Shown: positions 1 to 10,382, counted from the first letter of the stretch. The stretch: 64,000 bases of DNA from Kalmanozyma brasiliensis GHG001 (GCF_000497045.1 NW_015961990.1:248001-312000), one strand, 5' to 3'. Program-made: numbers and translations. Notes: a model not told the origin generated them from the letters alone.

Positions 1-2433
1 CATGGGCGCGGTGCTGCGGCCGGTAAACTTGCGAAAGTTGGCAGCGAACTCGTCGGCTCTACTATTGGCCCTTTGTCTGGCCCCCACAAATGCGCCCGGT
101 TGGGTCTTGGGAGCGGGACTCTCGGGGCTCCACTGCGACTTTGTGGGCGTGTGGACGATGTTACTGTACGAGTTGGTCGGGGTGATGCTGTGCAAGCTGC
201 TCGCTTCTCCCTGTTGAATCAAAGGGGAGGGCTTGGTGTAGGCGAGACTGGAATCGGATCGACCCGAGTCGGTGCTGGTTCGACCGAGACTTGCGACGTC
301 TCCACCCATCGCTTCTGCCGCAAGGAGGTCTTTCAAGCTGGAGGAGCGAGGGGTGATGGTGGCGCTCGCCGAGAAGGACGCCTCCATCGCCGCCGCGGAT
401 GGCGGGGATCGGGTCTTCTGGGGACTCGTCAGGATCGCATTCGAAGTATGTTCGCGTCGCATTTCCGGTCGAGGCTTTTGACGAGGCGTCATGTGCGTTC
501 GTCCCACCTCGTCGTCCCGTAGACGAGATCCCACTCTGACCCTACCCACTTCGTCCGCTGGCAAGGGGTGGGAAAAGTCCGAATACGCCCTAACCATCTT
601 ACCCGGCATCAAACCCAACGCTGACCCAAGCGGTACGGTTCCATAGCCATCGCGCTCGCGCCTCGTCTCGCGCGGCGAAATCGGTGGCTCGCCAGGCAGC
701 CTCAGGAACGTACCCGACAACGGTGTTGGTGGCAAGGACTCTGTTGCGCTCGATCCGAAGGACTCCCGTGAGCTCGCGGGCAGCAGCGGCGGCGGGACAC
801 CCGTCGGGCTGGTCAGAGGCGAGCTGACCATTCGTCGACCTGATGGGGTTGGGCGAGCAGAGTGGGAGAAGCCAGTAGAGGAATGAGGATCGATATCGCT
901 CATCGCCGGTGCAAGGCCAAGGCGGGAGGTGTCGAGGGTGCGCAGTGCGCTGCTGGAGGCGCGCGGGGCCAGACCGGGCCGTCGTGGTGGAGAAAGGGAG
1001 GTGTCGTGCGACATGCCGCGCTGCATTGCGGAGGGTCGGGCCATGTCGGCGACGCGACTGTGAGGTGGGAGGAGCATCGCTTGCGATGGGCCGGGCGATC
1101 GTCTTTGGAGCGGATGCACCGTCGTTTGTGGCGACAACAGCCCCCCTCCTCGTACAGGCTGGGTAGGGATGCCAATGGTCAACCCCGCATTGCCCCCGAA
1201 ACCAGGCGGTTTCGGTCCCCCCACACTCCACTCCTGCTTCTGGCGACGACGCAGCTCGGCGGGGTTGTCGAACGATTTCTGCTTGCGCAGCTGGCGCATC
1301 GCCGGCAGCGTTCCTCCGTTCGTCGTCGTGCGCACGGAAAGCGTTGGCTTATGCTGAATATCATCCACGGTAACGCCCCGGCCGGACATCTGGGGTGGCG
1401 GCGGGAAGCCGTAGTTGTTCGCGCTGGGGGGAGCAAATCCGGGTGTAGAAGCGCCCGATGTGGGCAACGCGAAATTGGGCATGAGGGGCGAGATGAGTGG
1501 TGGCGAAGGAAGACGCATTCCGCTCCCCAAAGCGGCCGCTTGAGCAGATGCGAAGCGTTGCATCTGCGAAGGACGCGGAGTGGTAAAGTCATAATAGCAT
1601 GCGCGGTCGTCTTCGGCCTGCGGCGTGCGGAGCTCGTACGATGTGTCGGCCGAGGAGACGTCCCATCCGGACATGGCTTCGAACGACGAATCGGGTCCGG
1701 AAGCGAACGATGAGGAGCTGCTGGAAGATCGATCGCCTGCCTCGCCCTCGTCCTCTGGCGTGGCGCGATGCGGGCGCGCGGGGATGGGACAGATGATGCT
1801 GCTCAGATCCAAGAAGTGCGGTTTGTTCGGCTTCAATGCGGGGGCCTTGGCCTTTTTGGGACAACGATAGCGTGCAGAGAGCTTGTTGAAGGTGGTATCC
1901 AACCAAGCCTGTTTCTTGTCCCCACCTCCGTTGGTTGAATGCACCCTGATCGACGCCTGCGCAGACGCCGGTAGGTCTGGCAATGACGCATTCAACGTCG
2001 CCACATCCGTCCTTTGTCGATCGAACTCCTTGCTCAGCGAGCAGGTGAAGGAGCTCACGGATGCTGTATCCGACACCACCGCTCCGGAGTCCATCGCAGC
2101 CTTGCGCGCCGCAGCCGACGCCGCGAGGATGTGCATGTAGCTGTCGTCGCTTGCGGTGCGCATCATGTTGGACGACTGCGCACCGGGACTGGGAAGCGGA
2201 AAAAAGGGCGACGTGGGAGAGGTGACGGTGCTAGAGCTCGCATCGGCAAAGGTGGGTCGCTTGGTCGAGCTCGCCGCCGACGGTCGGCGGAGGCGCTCCC
2301 ACCGACTCAGTGTGGGCTGTTGTGAGGTGGAGGGTTGCGCATGACTGCTGGAGCTCGCGCGCGAGGTGGTGCCATCTTCGGAGCTCGAGTTGGAGCTCTG
2401 CGAGAGATTGGGCTTGTGCTTGGAACCAGCCAT
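1..2433 (-). CDS. Ser/Pro/Thr-rich hypothetical protein, 3' end outside window
   Basis: An ORF begins at ATG 2433-2431 (MAGSKHKPNLSQ...) and stays open for 811 codons to base 1 without TAA, TAG or TGA, so the C-terminus lies outside the window. I read the frame by hand codon by codon. The protein is almost entirely low complexity: runs of Ser, Pro, Thr and Ala, with basic patches such as RYRCPKKAKAPALKPNK near residue 190. Internal phrases like QLRKQKSFDNPAELRRRQKQ near residue 380 could be phosphorylation or 14-3-3-type sites (inference). I recognise no domain. The competing plus-strand ORFs across the same DNA have no protein-like character and start at non-ATG codons in part. The gene is probably a regulatory or scaffold-type disordered protein, but its function is unknown. 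A domain could still lie in the missing C-terminal part. Confidence 0.72.
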   Translation of the reverse strand, partial: MAGSKHKPNLSQSSNSSSEDGTTSRASSSSHAQPSTSQQPTLSRWERLRRPSAASSTKRPTFADASSSTVTSPTSPFFPLPSPGAQSSNMMRTASDDSYMHILAASAAARKAAMDSGAVVSDTASVSSFTCSLSKEFDRQRTDVATLNASLPDLPASAQASIRVHSTNGGGDKKQAWLDTTFNKLSARYRCPKKAKAPALKPNKPHFLDLSSIICPIPARPHRATPEDEGEAGDRSSSSSSSFASGPDSSFEAMSGWDVSSADTSYELRTPQAEDDRACYYDFTTPRPSQMQRFASAQAAALGSGMRLPSPPLISPLMPNFALPTSGASTPGFAPPSANNYGFPPPPQMSGRGVTVDDIQHKPTLSVRTTTNGGTLPAMRQLRKQKSFDNPAELRRRQKQEWSVGGPKPPGFGGNAGLTIGIPTQPVRGGGLLSPQTTVHPLQRRSPGPSQAMLLPPHSRVADMARPSAMQRGMSHDTSLSPPRRPGLAPRASSSALRTLDTSRLGLAPAMSDIDPHSSTGFSHSARPTPSGRRMVSSPLTSPTGVPPPLLPASSRESFGSSATESLPPTPLSGTFLRLPGEPPISPRETRRERDGYGTVPLGSALGLMPGKMVRAYSDFSHPLPADEVGRVRVGSRLRDDEVGRTHMTPRQKPRPEMRREHTSNAILTSPQKTRSPPSAAAMEASFSASATITPRSSSLKDLLAAEAMGGDVASLGRTSTDSGRSDSSLAYTKPSPLIQQGEASSLHSITPTNSYSNIVHTPTKSQWSPESPAPKTQPGAFVGARQRANSRADEFAANFRKFTGRSTAPM

Positions 2434-4560
2434 TTTGGCGGAGGGTCAAAGGACCAGCACGAATGTGCAGAGTCGGATGTATGCGGCGCTCACAAAGGCA
2501 TGCAGAGGTGAAAAGCGTCGACGGACGATATTGAGAGCGGTGCTGATGCCGTAGAGCGCGTTTGAAGGCTCTCTTTTGCCTTGGATGTGCTGTGGTACTG
2601 CAAGCTGCTGATGTATTCGCGATTGCTGCTGGCTGTATGCGCGCTTCTAATCGTTGGAGATGGGCAAAGTCCGTGTTGAACTGCGCTGCGTCTCAGTTCA
2701 AGGTAGTTGCGAAGAAGATGAGGAAGGATGAATGGTCGAAACAACGTGTACGAAGATGAAAGGGAGCTTGTTTGGGAGCAAGGTGATGTACAGGTGGGGA
2801 GGATAGATAGGGCAGGGAGGAGGCGTCGGACAAAAAAGCGTTCCCACACACACGAAAGACAAAGCCGGACGAGACAGATTCTGCCGCCGAAGCGAGGGGG
2901 AGGAGGGGGGGAGGAGGCTTAGGCGCGGTGTACGCAGCGGAGCCCGAACAGTGCTCGCGTTCCACACAGGCGCTACGGTTGAGCAGTCGTGCTTGGTGGC
3001 GGATGATGGCGGCTACTGCTCATACCTCGTGTAGCGAACGCGTTCTCTCACTCGCGAGGCTCCTCTCCTGTTCAGCCTCTTCTCCTGAGGGAGCGGGAGG
3101 AGTGCCGCGCATTCATGCCAAATGACAGCATGAAATGAGGCGGAGCCCAGATCTCGTGCAGCCTTGTTCCCACAACGGTCTACGCACGCCGAGGCCGGAA
3201 CCATAATAAGGCTCCTTCTAGCCCTTTTGCGCGGGTGAGGAGGTGTAAGACGACACGGCGATACAACTTTCTGACTTCCATCTCTTCCACAAACTCCATT
3301 GAAGCAGCACATTGCGATCCCTAGGGATGAGGATGCGAGAACCTGTTTAGGTGAGGATCAAACTGTGCAGCACCTGGAATGTGGTTGACGACGGCAAGAG
3401 AGGATAGCCGAATGTCAGACAGGGCGAAACTTTGCTCGGCGAGACCAACACTGGTAATTCATTTTGCAGCAATTGAATTGGTGACAGCAGATGTCAATTC
3501 AAAGAACGCCGAGGCAGTCATTACAAATGGAGCTGCAAGGTGTGCATGCATCAACTGGGCTTCCATCGGTGCAGGCGAGCGAACTTGACATGCCTCGCTC
3601 ACCCTATCCCTTGGCGAGATTACACTTCGTCGATGGTGAGACAAAGTCGGAGGAGTTCGCTTCGAAGCATGCCTTCTGTATCGATGCGGACGGTGTGTTT
3701 GGGCGACAGCCTGTTCGGGTTCACGTGCTTGAACGTTCGTGTTTGACAGAACAAAGATCTCGGCTCGATGGTAGAGACGGATGGAAGCGAGTCCAAGCCG
3801 GGCACACTGATCGAACAGAACAGGTAAGGCGATGCAAAAGAGCTCCGTCTTCTATCAGCACAAGATGCCAAACTTGAAGCTCGCCTAGGCCCCTCAAATC
3901 GAATGGACTCCGCATGCCACTGTCCCGCAGCATCGCCGTCAGTTCCGCGCATCGTGAGAGTTCAATCTCCTCAAATGCCACATCCAAAACCCGCTCTAGA
4001 CTCTTCAATTTGTGCGTCATACACATCCTTGACCTAGGCCTTCCCGTCGACAGTCTCGAAGGTCAAGGACAGACCGAGCATCTACCGGTCAAAAAGACGG
4101 CGACGGGGGATGGGGGATGGGGGTTGTTGGTGTTGGTTCTCTCGGCAGGGAAATTTTGCAGCCACGCGTCAAGCGAGACGAGACGCGTCCGAGTTTCACC
4201 CTGTCACGCGAACAAAACAAGGCTTGCATGCGGAACCGGAAGGGCTCCTGATCGGGAATGGAGATGTCACTCATGCAGGTCGATGGATAAGGCTGTGCGG
4301 AGTTGACCGATTGCTGTGCATTCCGATTCAGAGACTTCTCGGCTGTCACCCTCACGCCGCACACGGAGTCGGAAGGTCTTCAGGTCAGAAATGGGACATT
4401 TTGCGCTCAGCGCTTTTGAAGTGAATCGAGCCGATCCGAACATGACTCAAGGCGCAGCCTCGATTATGGTGAAACGTACACCAGGGAGATTAACGAAGAG
4501 GGACCTAACAAAACGCTCCGTCGTCATGCGTACATCCCCCGCCTCCCCTGCCTCCGTCCA
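2434..4560. other. Intergenic region, about 2.1 kb, no confident gene
   Basis: This lies between the 5' end of the Ser-rich gene and the 3' end of the secreted-protein gene. It holds a G/A-rich run around 2894-2918 and two ACGCGT hexamers at 4164-4169 and 4183-4188. Short ORFs on the minus strand between 3620 and 4026 have a partly protein-like composition (see findings), but none can be joined into a convincing gene. Base composition is less GC-rich than in the flanking genes. Confidence 0.6.
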
Positions 4561-5169
4561 TCAGACCTGAACCAGCATGACGTACTTCAACGGCACATGG
4601 CCCGCAGGCAGTTGAGGATCCTGATCAAGGCTCACATCATCCCCGTAGCCTACGGCCCTCTCCTCCGCTCCGTCCTTGACCTCCAAGAACCGCTTCCTCA
4701 TCCACCCTCTTCCATCCCCTTCAGCGTCCTTCTTGGCGTTCTCCTTGTCCTTGGCCTGACTGTCGTTTGTGTCGCCCTTCTCGTCCTTCGTGTCGCTCTC
4801 TTTGTCCTTCGAGTTGTTCGACTCGTCCAGCAAGTGATACTCGGGATCGGCCTTGACGACGAACGAGCGGCACGTCTGGTTCTGGTGCAACTGGACCAGC
4901 TCGTCGCGGTCGGGAGTGTAGGTCGAGGCGCAGTCGGGGGTGGAGGAGAAGCCGAGGGCTACGTTGGGCTCAGTAGCTGCGAGACTGGCGACGGAAAAGG
5001 CGCCGTTGGGCGAAACAAGTTGGCACGAGGCGTCCGGAACGATCGCGTGCGATGAGGCGGACGCCGAACAGGGAAGGAGGATCGTGAATGACGGTTTGGC
5101 AAACGCTGGAGTGGAGGCCAGGGCGAGAGCGAGGCAGATCGTAGCGAACAACATCGTGTCGGAGAACAT
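4561..5169 (-). CDS. Small secreted four-cysteine protein, candidate effector or wall protein
   Basis: The predicted protein has 202 residues and starts at ATG 5169 (MFSDTMLFATICLALALAS...). A hydrophobic core followed by TPAFA-KPS gives a textbook signal peptide with cleavage near residue 24. An in-frame extension upstream to 5358 is rejected because it contains the TATA box. The mature part has about 90 residues with exactly four cysteines (contexts LLPCSAS, DASCQLV, PDCASTY, NQTCRSF), enough for two disulfides, and a possible N-glycosylation site NQT. A highly charged Lys/Asp/Glu stretch follows (DKESDTKDEKGDTNDSQAKD), then a dibasic RKR that could be a Kex2-type site, and a hydrophobic C-terminus ending KYVMLVQV. 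No known domain was recognised. Secretion is strongly indicated by sequence; a role as effector is only inference. Confidence 0.75.
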   Translation of the reverse strand: MFSDTMLFATICLALALASTPAFAKPSFTILLPCSASASSHAIVPDASCQLVSPNGAFSVASLAATEPNVALGFSSTPDCASTYTPDRDELVQLHQNQTCRSFVVKADPEYHLLDESNNSKDKESDTKDEKGDTNDSQAKDKENAKKDAEGDGRGWMRKRFLEVKDGAEERAVGYGDDVSLDQDPQLPAGHVPLKYVMLVQV

Positions 5170-5837
5170 TGAGAAGGTGGTCGACCAGCAGGAATCGGAA
5201 CAGCTCTTGATCGAGGGCGACAAGGGTGGAGAGCAGTATATATACCCTCTCCCCCGACAGCTTCTGCACAGCCTCTTCGTGACCTTCCCGCAAATGAATT
5301 GCACCTTCATCTGGCCGCATTGTGACAGTTGCCAACCCACAACCTCTGACGAAGCCAACCCCTAAGACAGCACTTCATCTGGCAAGCGGGACCCCCTGCG
5401 AACTTGTCACACGCCCACCATCGGCCTGGCCGGCGTGAGCCCCGAGAAAAGGCGCTCGCCGACCAACATCCGTTGCAGTCAACGACGGCGTGTGGGCAAC
5501 AGACTTGATGAAGTGGGAATGTGTGTGGTTATCACGCTTCAGCGGTGCTGTTGTGTGGGAGGCAAAGCAGTGCGCCACCACAAACTTCACAAGTCGGTGC
5601 GTCGAAAAGGCCCAAAAAAGCGGTCCGAAAATTCGGGCTCTAAAAGTCACCCTCGCCTGTTGTATCGGGCCGCCTTATCGACTTCTGCTCAGGCATCCCA
5701 CATCACACACAATGCACAATGCACGACGCTCAATGAATGTAGATCCGATATTAAGGCTGTAACAAGAAACGCCATAGCTGCTAGATCCAGGATAACGAAA
5801 TGGAGATACTACACTAAAAACCAGGGGCATACACCAC
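5170..5837. other. Intergenic region with promoter of the secreted-protein gene
   Basis: About 670 bases separate the secreted-protein start from the flippase stop. Apart from the TATA box, I see no coding or RNA signal. The stretch next to 5838 presumably includes the 3' UTR of the flippase gene. Confidence 0.6.
5237..5244 (-). promoter_or_regulatory. TATA box of the secreted-protein gene
   Basis: A TATATATA stretch lies about 70 bases upstream of the ATG at 5169, on the correct side for minus-strand transcription. With the usual 30-base spacing, transcription would start near 5205-5210, giving a short leader. This is one of only two clear TATA boxes I see in the window, and it fixes the start codon at 5169 rather than at the upstream in-frame extension. 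Confidence 0.65.
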
Positions 5838-8800
5838 TCAAGAAGGCGGCGCGGCAGGCTGCTCCCCGACCGCCTCACCCTCTTCCTCCTGGTGGATCAT
5901 GGTCAGGCGCTTACGTTCCTCCTTCTTGCTGCGCAGACTCCTCCTGAATAGATCGGGAACCAGTCGGTCCTTGACGCTCCTCCTCCTTGACGCATCGCGC
6001 GCTCTCGGCTCATCGGACGAGAAGCTAAAGCCGCGGTTGGGTCGCTGTTCGCCCGTGAGCATGTCGAAGTGCGTGCTGCTAGCGCGGGAAGCGGTGGGCT
6101 GCAGCTCGTGCATAGGCACACCGCCCGGTGCGGTGGCGTCGACGGCGGCGTCGAAGCGCGAGTTGGATGTCGCGGCGCGGACGAGCGGGGCGAACGTGTG
6201 GTGCGTCATACTCGAGCGACCAGCCGCCGTGTCCGAGTAGACGGCGCCATCGGCATGCGCGTGCGGAATGGCAGGATCGCGCGTAAAGTCGTGGTCGTTG
6301 TCCTTCTTGTCCACGTACCGCAAAATGTCGACGTCCGTCGGGTAGTACGATTGGCGGAAACACTTGCAGAGCAGACGCGGCAGGAGACACAGGAAGAGCG
6401 TCAGGAAGCCCAGCACCCAGAACTGGATCGATTTGTAGAGGAAGCTGTTGTTGCCGTACGAGTAGGTCGACGTGAAGGCGGCGTAGATGGGGGCGAAGGC
6501 GAACATGACCACCGTACCAGCCCAGATGCCGACGACGACGAACCAGTTCCAAGCACGCGTGTTGAGTCCGACAAACAGGTTGGCCACCAGCACCGAGGCG
6601 ATCGCCATGCCGGTCGTCCATTCGTAGAGGTTGATGTCGTAGCCGTCATTGCGAACCGAGGTCGTCTGGTACGTGTACGCAAAGAAGAAGAACAGCACCA
6701 CCGACTGGTAGATGCCGTCCAGGAAGAAGATGAGGAAGGGCTTGAGACCAAAGTAAGCTCCCTTGCGCGACTGGTGGTAGAGCTCGGGCACCTGCATCAG
6801 CACCTTATCGTTGATGTTGCGGTCAAAGATGCCGACGAAGATGACGCCCGCCACGGTCCAGACGGCGTTCCAGAGCAGGATGTAGACGTAGTCGATCGCC
6901 TGCGTGGTCGACCAGGCGCAGTAGATCTGGAACCAGAAGAGCGTGCCGACCTGGATGAACTGCTTGTAGAAGAAGTTGGTGATCATGTTGGCGTTGCGGT
7001 AGTACGACCAGTGACCGTGGACGAGCACGAGACGCTTGAGGAATCGGAACTGGGCGATAGCGTAGTCGGACGAGTTGACGGCTTGCAGACCCTCTTCACC
7101 GGCAATACCGACACCGACGTGGGCGGCTTGGATCATGCTGACGTCGTTGGCACCGTCGCCGATCGCCAGCGTCATGACTCCGAGGCCATCCTTGATGAGA
7201 CGAACGATCAGCGCCTTTTGCAGAGGCGAGACTCGGCAGCAAATGACCGCCTTGCACTGGGTCGAGATGCGCAGAAGCAGATCCTTGCTGAATTCCTCGC
7301 TGAGAGCGTGTCCGAGTGCAGTTCCATCGATGACGAGAGCAAAGCCGCCGGAGCGCTCACCGTTGTCCTCACCGACAAGCGAGACCTGGCTGACACTGCT
7401 GCGACGGTTCCTGTTCATCGATGGTCGACGCGACATGAACGAAGAGCGCCTGCTCTCCGACTCCTCTCCAGGTGGCTGGTGGTCCATCTCCTGCAACACG
7501 GCGGGACCGCCGAAGAAGCGAATCACCGCCTTGCGCAGCTGGTCGTACGCCGAGTTGGGCTGACCGTACTCTCCTCCGCGCACGACAACCAGGTTCATGT
7601 CTTCGGTGAGCAGCATGGTTGAGTAGCCGATGGCGATGGCCGTCTCGAGCTTGTCGCCCGTTGCGACCCAGACATTGATGCCTGCGCGCTTGAGATCGGC
7701 AATCGTCTCGGGCACGCCGTCCTGCAACTTGTCCTCGATCGCGGTGGCGCCGTACAGATCAAAGTCCTTCTCGAGCTCGCTGGCGCAAGCTTCCATCTTG
7801 TCCTCGCGATTGTCGATCGCAACGGACGCTTCGTGGAATCGATGGCTCCAGTCGTCGTAGTAGTCGGCGGTGAGCTCCTTTCCACCGAGACAGAGGGTAC
7901 GCAGACCCTTGTTGGCGAACTCCTCGAGAGCGGCGTCGGTCTCCTGCTTGAGTTCTTCCTGGCCTGCGCGAGCGCGCTCGAACATGATGCTGTCTGCGCC
8001 CTTGGCCAACATGAGCAACTGACCGTCCGATTCGCGACGCACAATGACGCTCATCCTCTTGCGTGCCGAAGAAAACTCGTTGACGACAAGCAGCTCATAG
8101 ACTTCGGGCTCGGACGAGTAGGGAGTCAAGATGCGAAGCGTCTGACGCTCCTTGCCGATGAAGATGAAGCCGACGTCCGCGGCGGCTTGAACGAGCGCCT
8201 GCTCGTCAGGGCTCTGCGCCTGGTATTCGATGCTGCCATCTTCGAGATTATCTACGAGAACAGTGTGACAAAGCGCCAGGCAACGGAAGAAGTTGCCCAG
8301 ATGCTTGCTCTGCTCGGATTCGGAGTCTCGCAAGGCGTCAGATAGACTTTGATCGCGGAAGGGCGGGATCTCGGGATTGAGGGGCTTGACGTTGACCTTG
8401 TTGTTGTGTGCCTGGTACGATCCGGAGATCCTCCTGCCCGACCCATCGTTGGTGGAAGCGTCGTCTTTGTCAAAGTTCTTCGCGGGCGGCACATCGGTGG
8501 TCGTGGTGTCGGAGCCGTCGACATGCGGAGAGCCGGCTTCGCCGTGGTAGATGTTGCCAGCGACGGCACACTCGCGGAAGATCATGACGTTCTGGGTGAG
8601 CGTGCCGGTCTTGTCACTGAAGATGTACTCGATCTGGCCGAGGTCGTCCGAGAGGTTCCACGACTTGGCGGTGGTGCGGCGGTTGGTCTTCTCGTACCAA
8701 ATGTCGTAGTCGTCGTAGATAAAGTAGGCCTGTGCGAGACGGACAAACTCGAAGGAAATGTAGAGCGAGATGGGCACGATGTTTTGGAAAGTGATGAGCG

Positions 8801-10382
8801 AGTTGGCAAAGGCGACGAGGCCGTTGATGCGTGGGTTGTCGTCGCTGTAGATGGCGCCGTACTCCCAGTAAGCGTCGCGGTCAAAGTAGTACTGCTCGAG
8901 TAGGGAGTCGGCAATAGCGCACGCGACCGAAACGCAGGCCAAGACGGCCAGGTTGAAGTAGACCATGGGGTTCATCTGCTTCTCGACCATGGAGCGCTTG
9001 GAAGGCGTGACACCCGAGTTGGCGATGATCTTGGTGTCCCATCCGGTCATGAGGACGACGCCGATGACCCACTTTGTGTTGCGCACGTTGCAACCACGCA
9101 GGAGGATCTGGTTGAGCGTGACGGGGCACTGGAGCGGGTTGCCGTGCTTGTCCAGGCGGTCGTTGAGCACGACGCTGGCATTGAGGCGGTACATGTTGGT
9201 GTCCTGTGGTTCCGCATCGATGCGCATCGAAGCTCGAGCGCATTCTTCGGGGCTGCGGAGTGAGGTGAGCTCGGGCACGGCATGGCGCGCTTTGAGGTTG
9301 GTCTCGCCGTCGAGATTCTTGGTCTCGATGAAGCAAGCGTCCTCTTCTTCGCTGGTGGCACAGATGATGATATCGGCAGGGATGGGCTCGTTGTTGGTAA
9401 GGTAGACAAAGTCGCCGACGGCGAGGTTCTCCCAGGTCTTGTGCTTCCAACGCGGCGCCTTTTTGGCAAAGAAGTCTTTCTCTTCGTCTGCGTTGAGGAT
9501 GCGTCCGTTGTGCTTAATGCGCCCATCTTCGAGCTGCTCGTATTCGGTGTCGAACATGCTGTGCCTGGTTGTCGTGCGTCGCGTCAATGCGTGGGAAGTG
9601 CGAACGGGACGGTCGGCTTCTCCCGGGATGGGCAGATGAGAGGGAGCATCAGAGGTGCCGCCGCCTGGCGCGTTCTCGATAGGAGGCAGAGGATCGACGC
9701 CGGTGGGAGCATGACCCTCTCCGGAGTGAGCTTCGACTTGGTGAGCGAGCTTCTTTTGAAGTTGGGAAGACTGCTTCTTGTTGCCTCCGAAGAGCTTGTC
9801 CTTGAAGGAGGTGAACAGAGCAGAGAGGCTTCGTCCGTTGAGCTCCATCACGTTTGGGTTTTGCCATCCACCGCCGGCGAGTGTCTTGATGCGGAGTCGG
9901 TTGATGTTGCGATCCGACTGATGACGCTTTACGTCTTCGTAGCCGTCCTTGATCATGGTGATACCGAGCACCGCCAGAAGCGGCAACATGGATACACCTG
10001 GGTTGATGGTGGTGAATTGCGGGAAGAACTGAAGGATGACGATGAGCAAGAAGAAGAGGTTGGCGACGCGGCGGAACTGTTCGAGCAAGTTCTTGAAGAC
10101 AAAGTTGTAGAGGGTATATTTGGCGGTCAAGACTTGATTGCTGGCAAAGACGAAAGGGTATTGTGGCCGACCCTTTGCGTCGAAGGCCTCTTGTGGTAAT
10201 GGCTCATTGAAGTAGACGGAGCGAGGAGCAGGTGGTGGCCTCTTTTTCTTGAAGACGGTATCAGGATCTAAACTGAAGTTGGCAAACTTTGCTCGAAAGG
10301 CTCCGAGCTTGCCTTGCTTTGCGGTACCTGCGGAAGAGCCGGCTTTGGACCGGCTCTTCTTTGAGCTCGCCTTGCCAAACAT
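5838..10382 (-). CDS. P4-type ATPase, Dnf1/Dnf2-like phospholipid flippase
   Basis: The protein has 1514 residues with no intron and starts at ATG 10382 (MFGKASSKKSRSK). It should flip aminophospholipids or phosphatidylcholine from the outer to the cytoplasmic leaflet, normally with a Cdc50/Lem3-type beta subunit (family knowledge). Visible motifs: the first membrane pair near residues 95-155 (FKNLLEQFRRVANLFFLL), the actuator motif DGETNLK, the P4-type TM4 sequence NIVPISLYISFEFVRLAQ, the phosphorylation motif DKTGTLTQN with the acceptor Asp at residue 590, TGDKLETAIAIGYS, and GDGANDVSMIQAA at about 1075-1087. Six more hydrophobic segments follow, then a cytoplasmic tail of about 200 residues ending in charged sequence. 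A long Ser/Thr-rich insert lies near residues 190-290. Length and the long N-terminus match the Dnf1/Dnf2 class better than Drs2 or Neo1. Confidence 0.93.
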   Translation of the reverse strand: MFGKASSKKSRSKAGSSAGTAKQGKLGAFRAKFANFSLDPDTVFKKKRPPPAPRSVYFNEPLPQEAFDAKGRPQYPFVFASNQVLTAKYTLYNFVFKNLLEQFRRVANLFFLLIVILQFFPQFTTINPGVSMLPLLAVLGITMIKDGYEDVKRHQSDRNINRLRIKTLAGGGWQNPNVMELNGRSLSALFTSFKDKLFGGNKKQSSQLQKKLAHQVEAHSGEGHAPTGVDPLPPIENAPGGGTSDAPSHLPIPGEADRPVRTSHALTRRTTTRHSMFDTEYEQLEDGRIKHNGRILNADEEKDFFAKKAPRWKHKTWENLAVGDFVYLTNNEPIPADIIICATSEEEDACFIETKNLDGETNLKARHAVPELTSLRSPEECARASMRIDAEPQDTNMYRLNASVVLNDRLDKHGNPLQCPVTLNQILLRGCNVRNTKWVIGVVLMTGWDTKIIANSGVTPSKRSMVEKQMNPMVYFNLAVLACVSVACAIADSLLEQYYFDRDAYWEYGAIYSDDNPRINGLVAFANSLITFQNIVPISLYISFEFVRLAQAYFIYDDYDIWYEKTNRRTTAKSWNLSDDLGQIEYIFSDKTGTLTQNVMIFRECAVAGNIYHGEAGSPHVDGSDTTTTDVPPAKNFDKDDASTNDGSGRRISGSYQAHNNKVNVKPLNPEIPPFRDQSLSDALRDSESEQSKHLGNFFRCLALCHTVLVDNLEDGSIEYQAQSPDEQALVQAAADVGFIFIGKERQTLRILTPYSSEPEVYELLVVNEFSSARKRMSVIVRRESDGQLLMLAKGADSIMFERARAGQEELKQETDAALEEFANKGLRTLCLGGKELTADYYDDWSHRFHEASVAIDNREDKMEACASELEKDFDLYGATAIEDKLQDGVPETIADLKRAGINVWVATGDKLETAIAIGYSTMLLTEDMNLVVVRGGEYGQPNSAYDQLRKAVIRFFGGPAVLQEMDHQPPGEESESRRSSFMSRRPSMNRNRRSSVSQVSLVGEDNGERSGGFALVIDGTALGHALSEEFSKDLLLRISTQCKAVICCRVSPLQKALIVRLIKDGLGVMTLAIGDGANDVSMIQAAHVGVGIAGEEGLQAVNSSDYAIAQFRFLKRLVLVHGHWSYYRNANMITNFFYKQFIQVGTLFWFQIYCAWSTTQAIDYVYILLWNAVWTVAGVIFVGIFDRNINDKVLMQVPELYHQSRKGAYFGLKPFLIFFLDGIYQSVVLFFFFAYTYQTTSVRNDGYDINLYEWTTGMAIASVLVANLFVGLNTRAWNWFVVVGIWAGTVVMFAFAPIYAAFTSTYSYGNNSFLYKSIQFWVLGFLTLFLCLLPRLLCKCFRQSYYPTDVDILRYVDKKDNDHDFTRDPAIPHAHADGAVYSDTAAGRSSMTHHTFAPLVRAATSNSRFDAAVDATAPGGVPMHELQPTASRASSTHFDMLTGEQRPNRGFSFSSDEPRARDASRRRSVKDRLVPDLFRRSLRSKKEERKRLTMIHQEEEGEAVGEQPAAPPS

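Noticed and set aside
862..1713. 283-codon plus-strand ORF
   Set aside because: Antisense to the 811-codon open frame; no domain and an Arg/Gly/Trp-rich shadow-like composition.
4164..4188. Pair of ACGCGT boxes as a cell-cycle promoter
   Set aside because: They lie 1.7 kb from the nearest downstream start, and the hexamer occurs in several random places in this GC-rich window.
5170..5358. N-terminal extension of the secreted protein
   Set aside because: It would include the TATA box and put the signal peptide inside the protein.
6069..7622. 517-codon ORF on the plus strand opposite the flippase gene
   Set aside because: It lies fully antisense to conserved P4-ATPase motifs and has a composition (many Val, Asp, Arg) that follows from the GC-rich third positions of the real gene.
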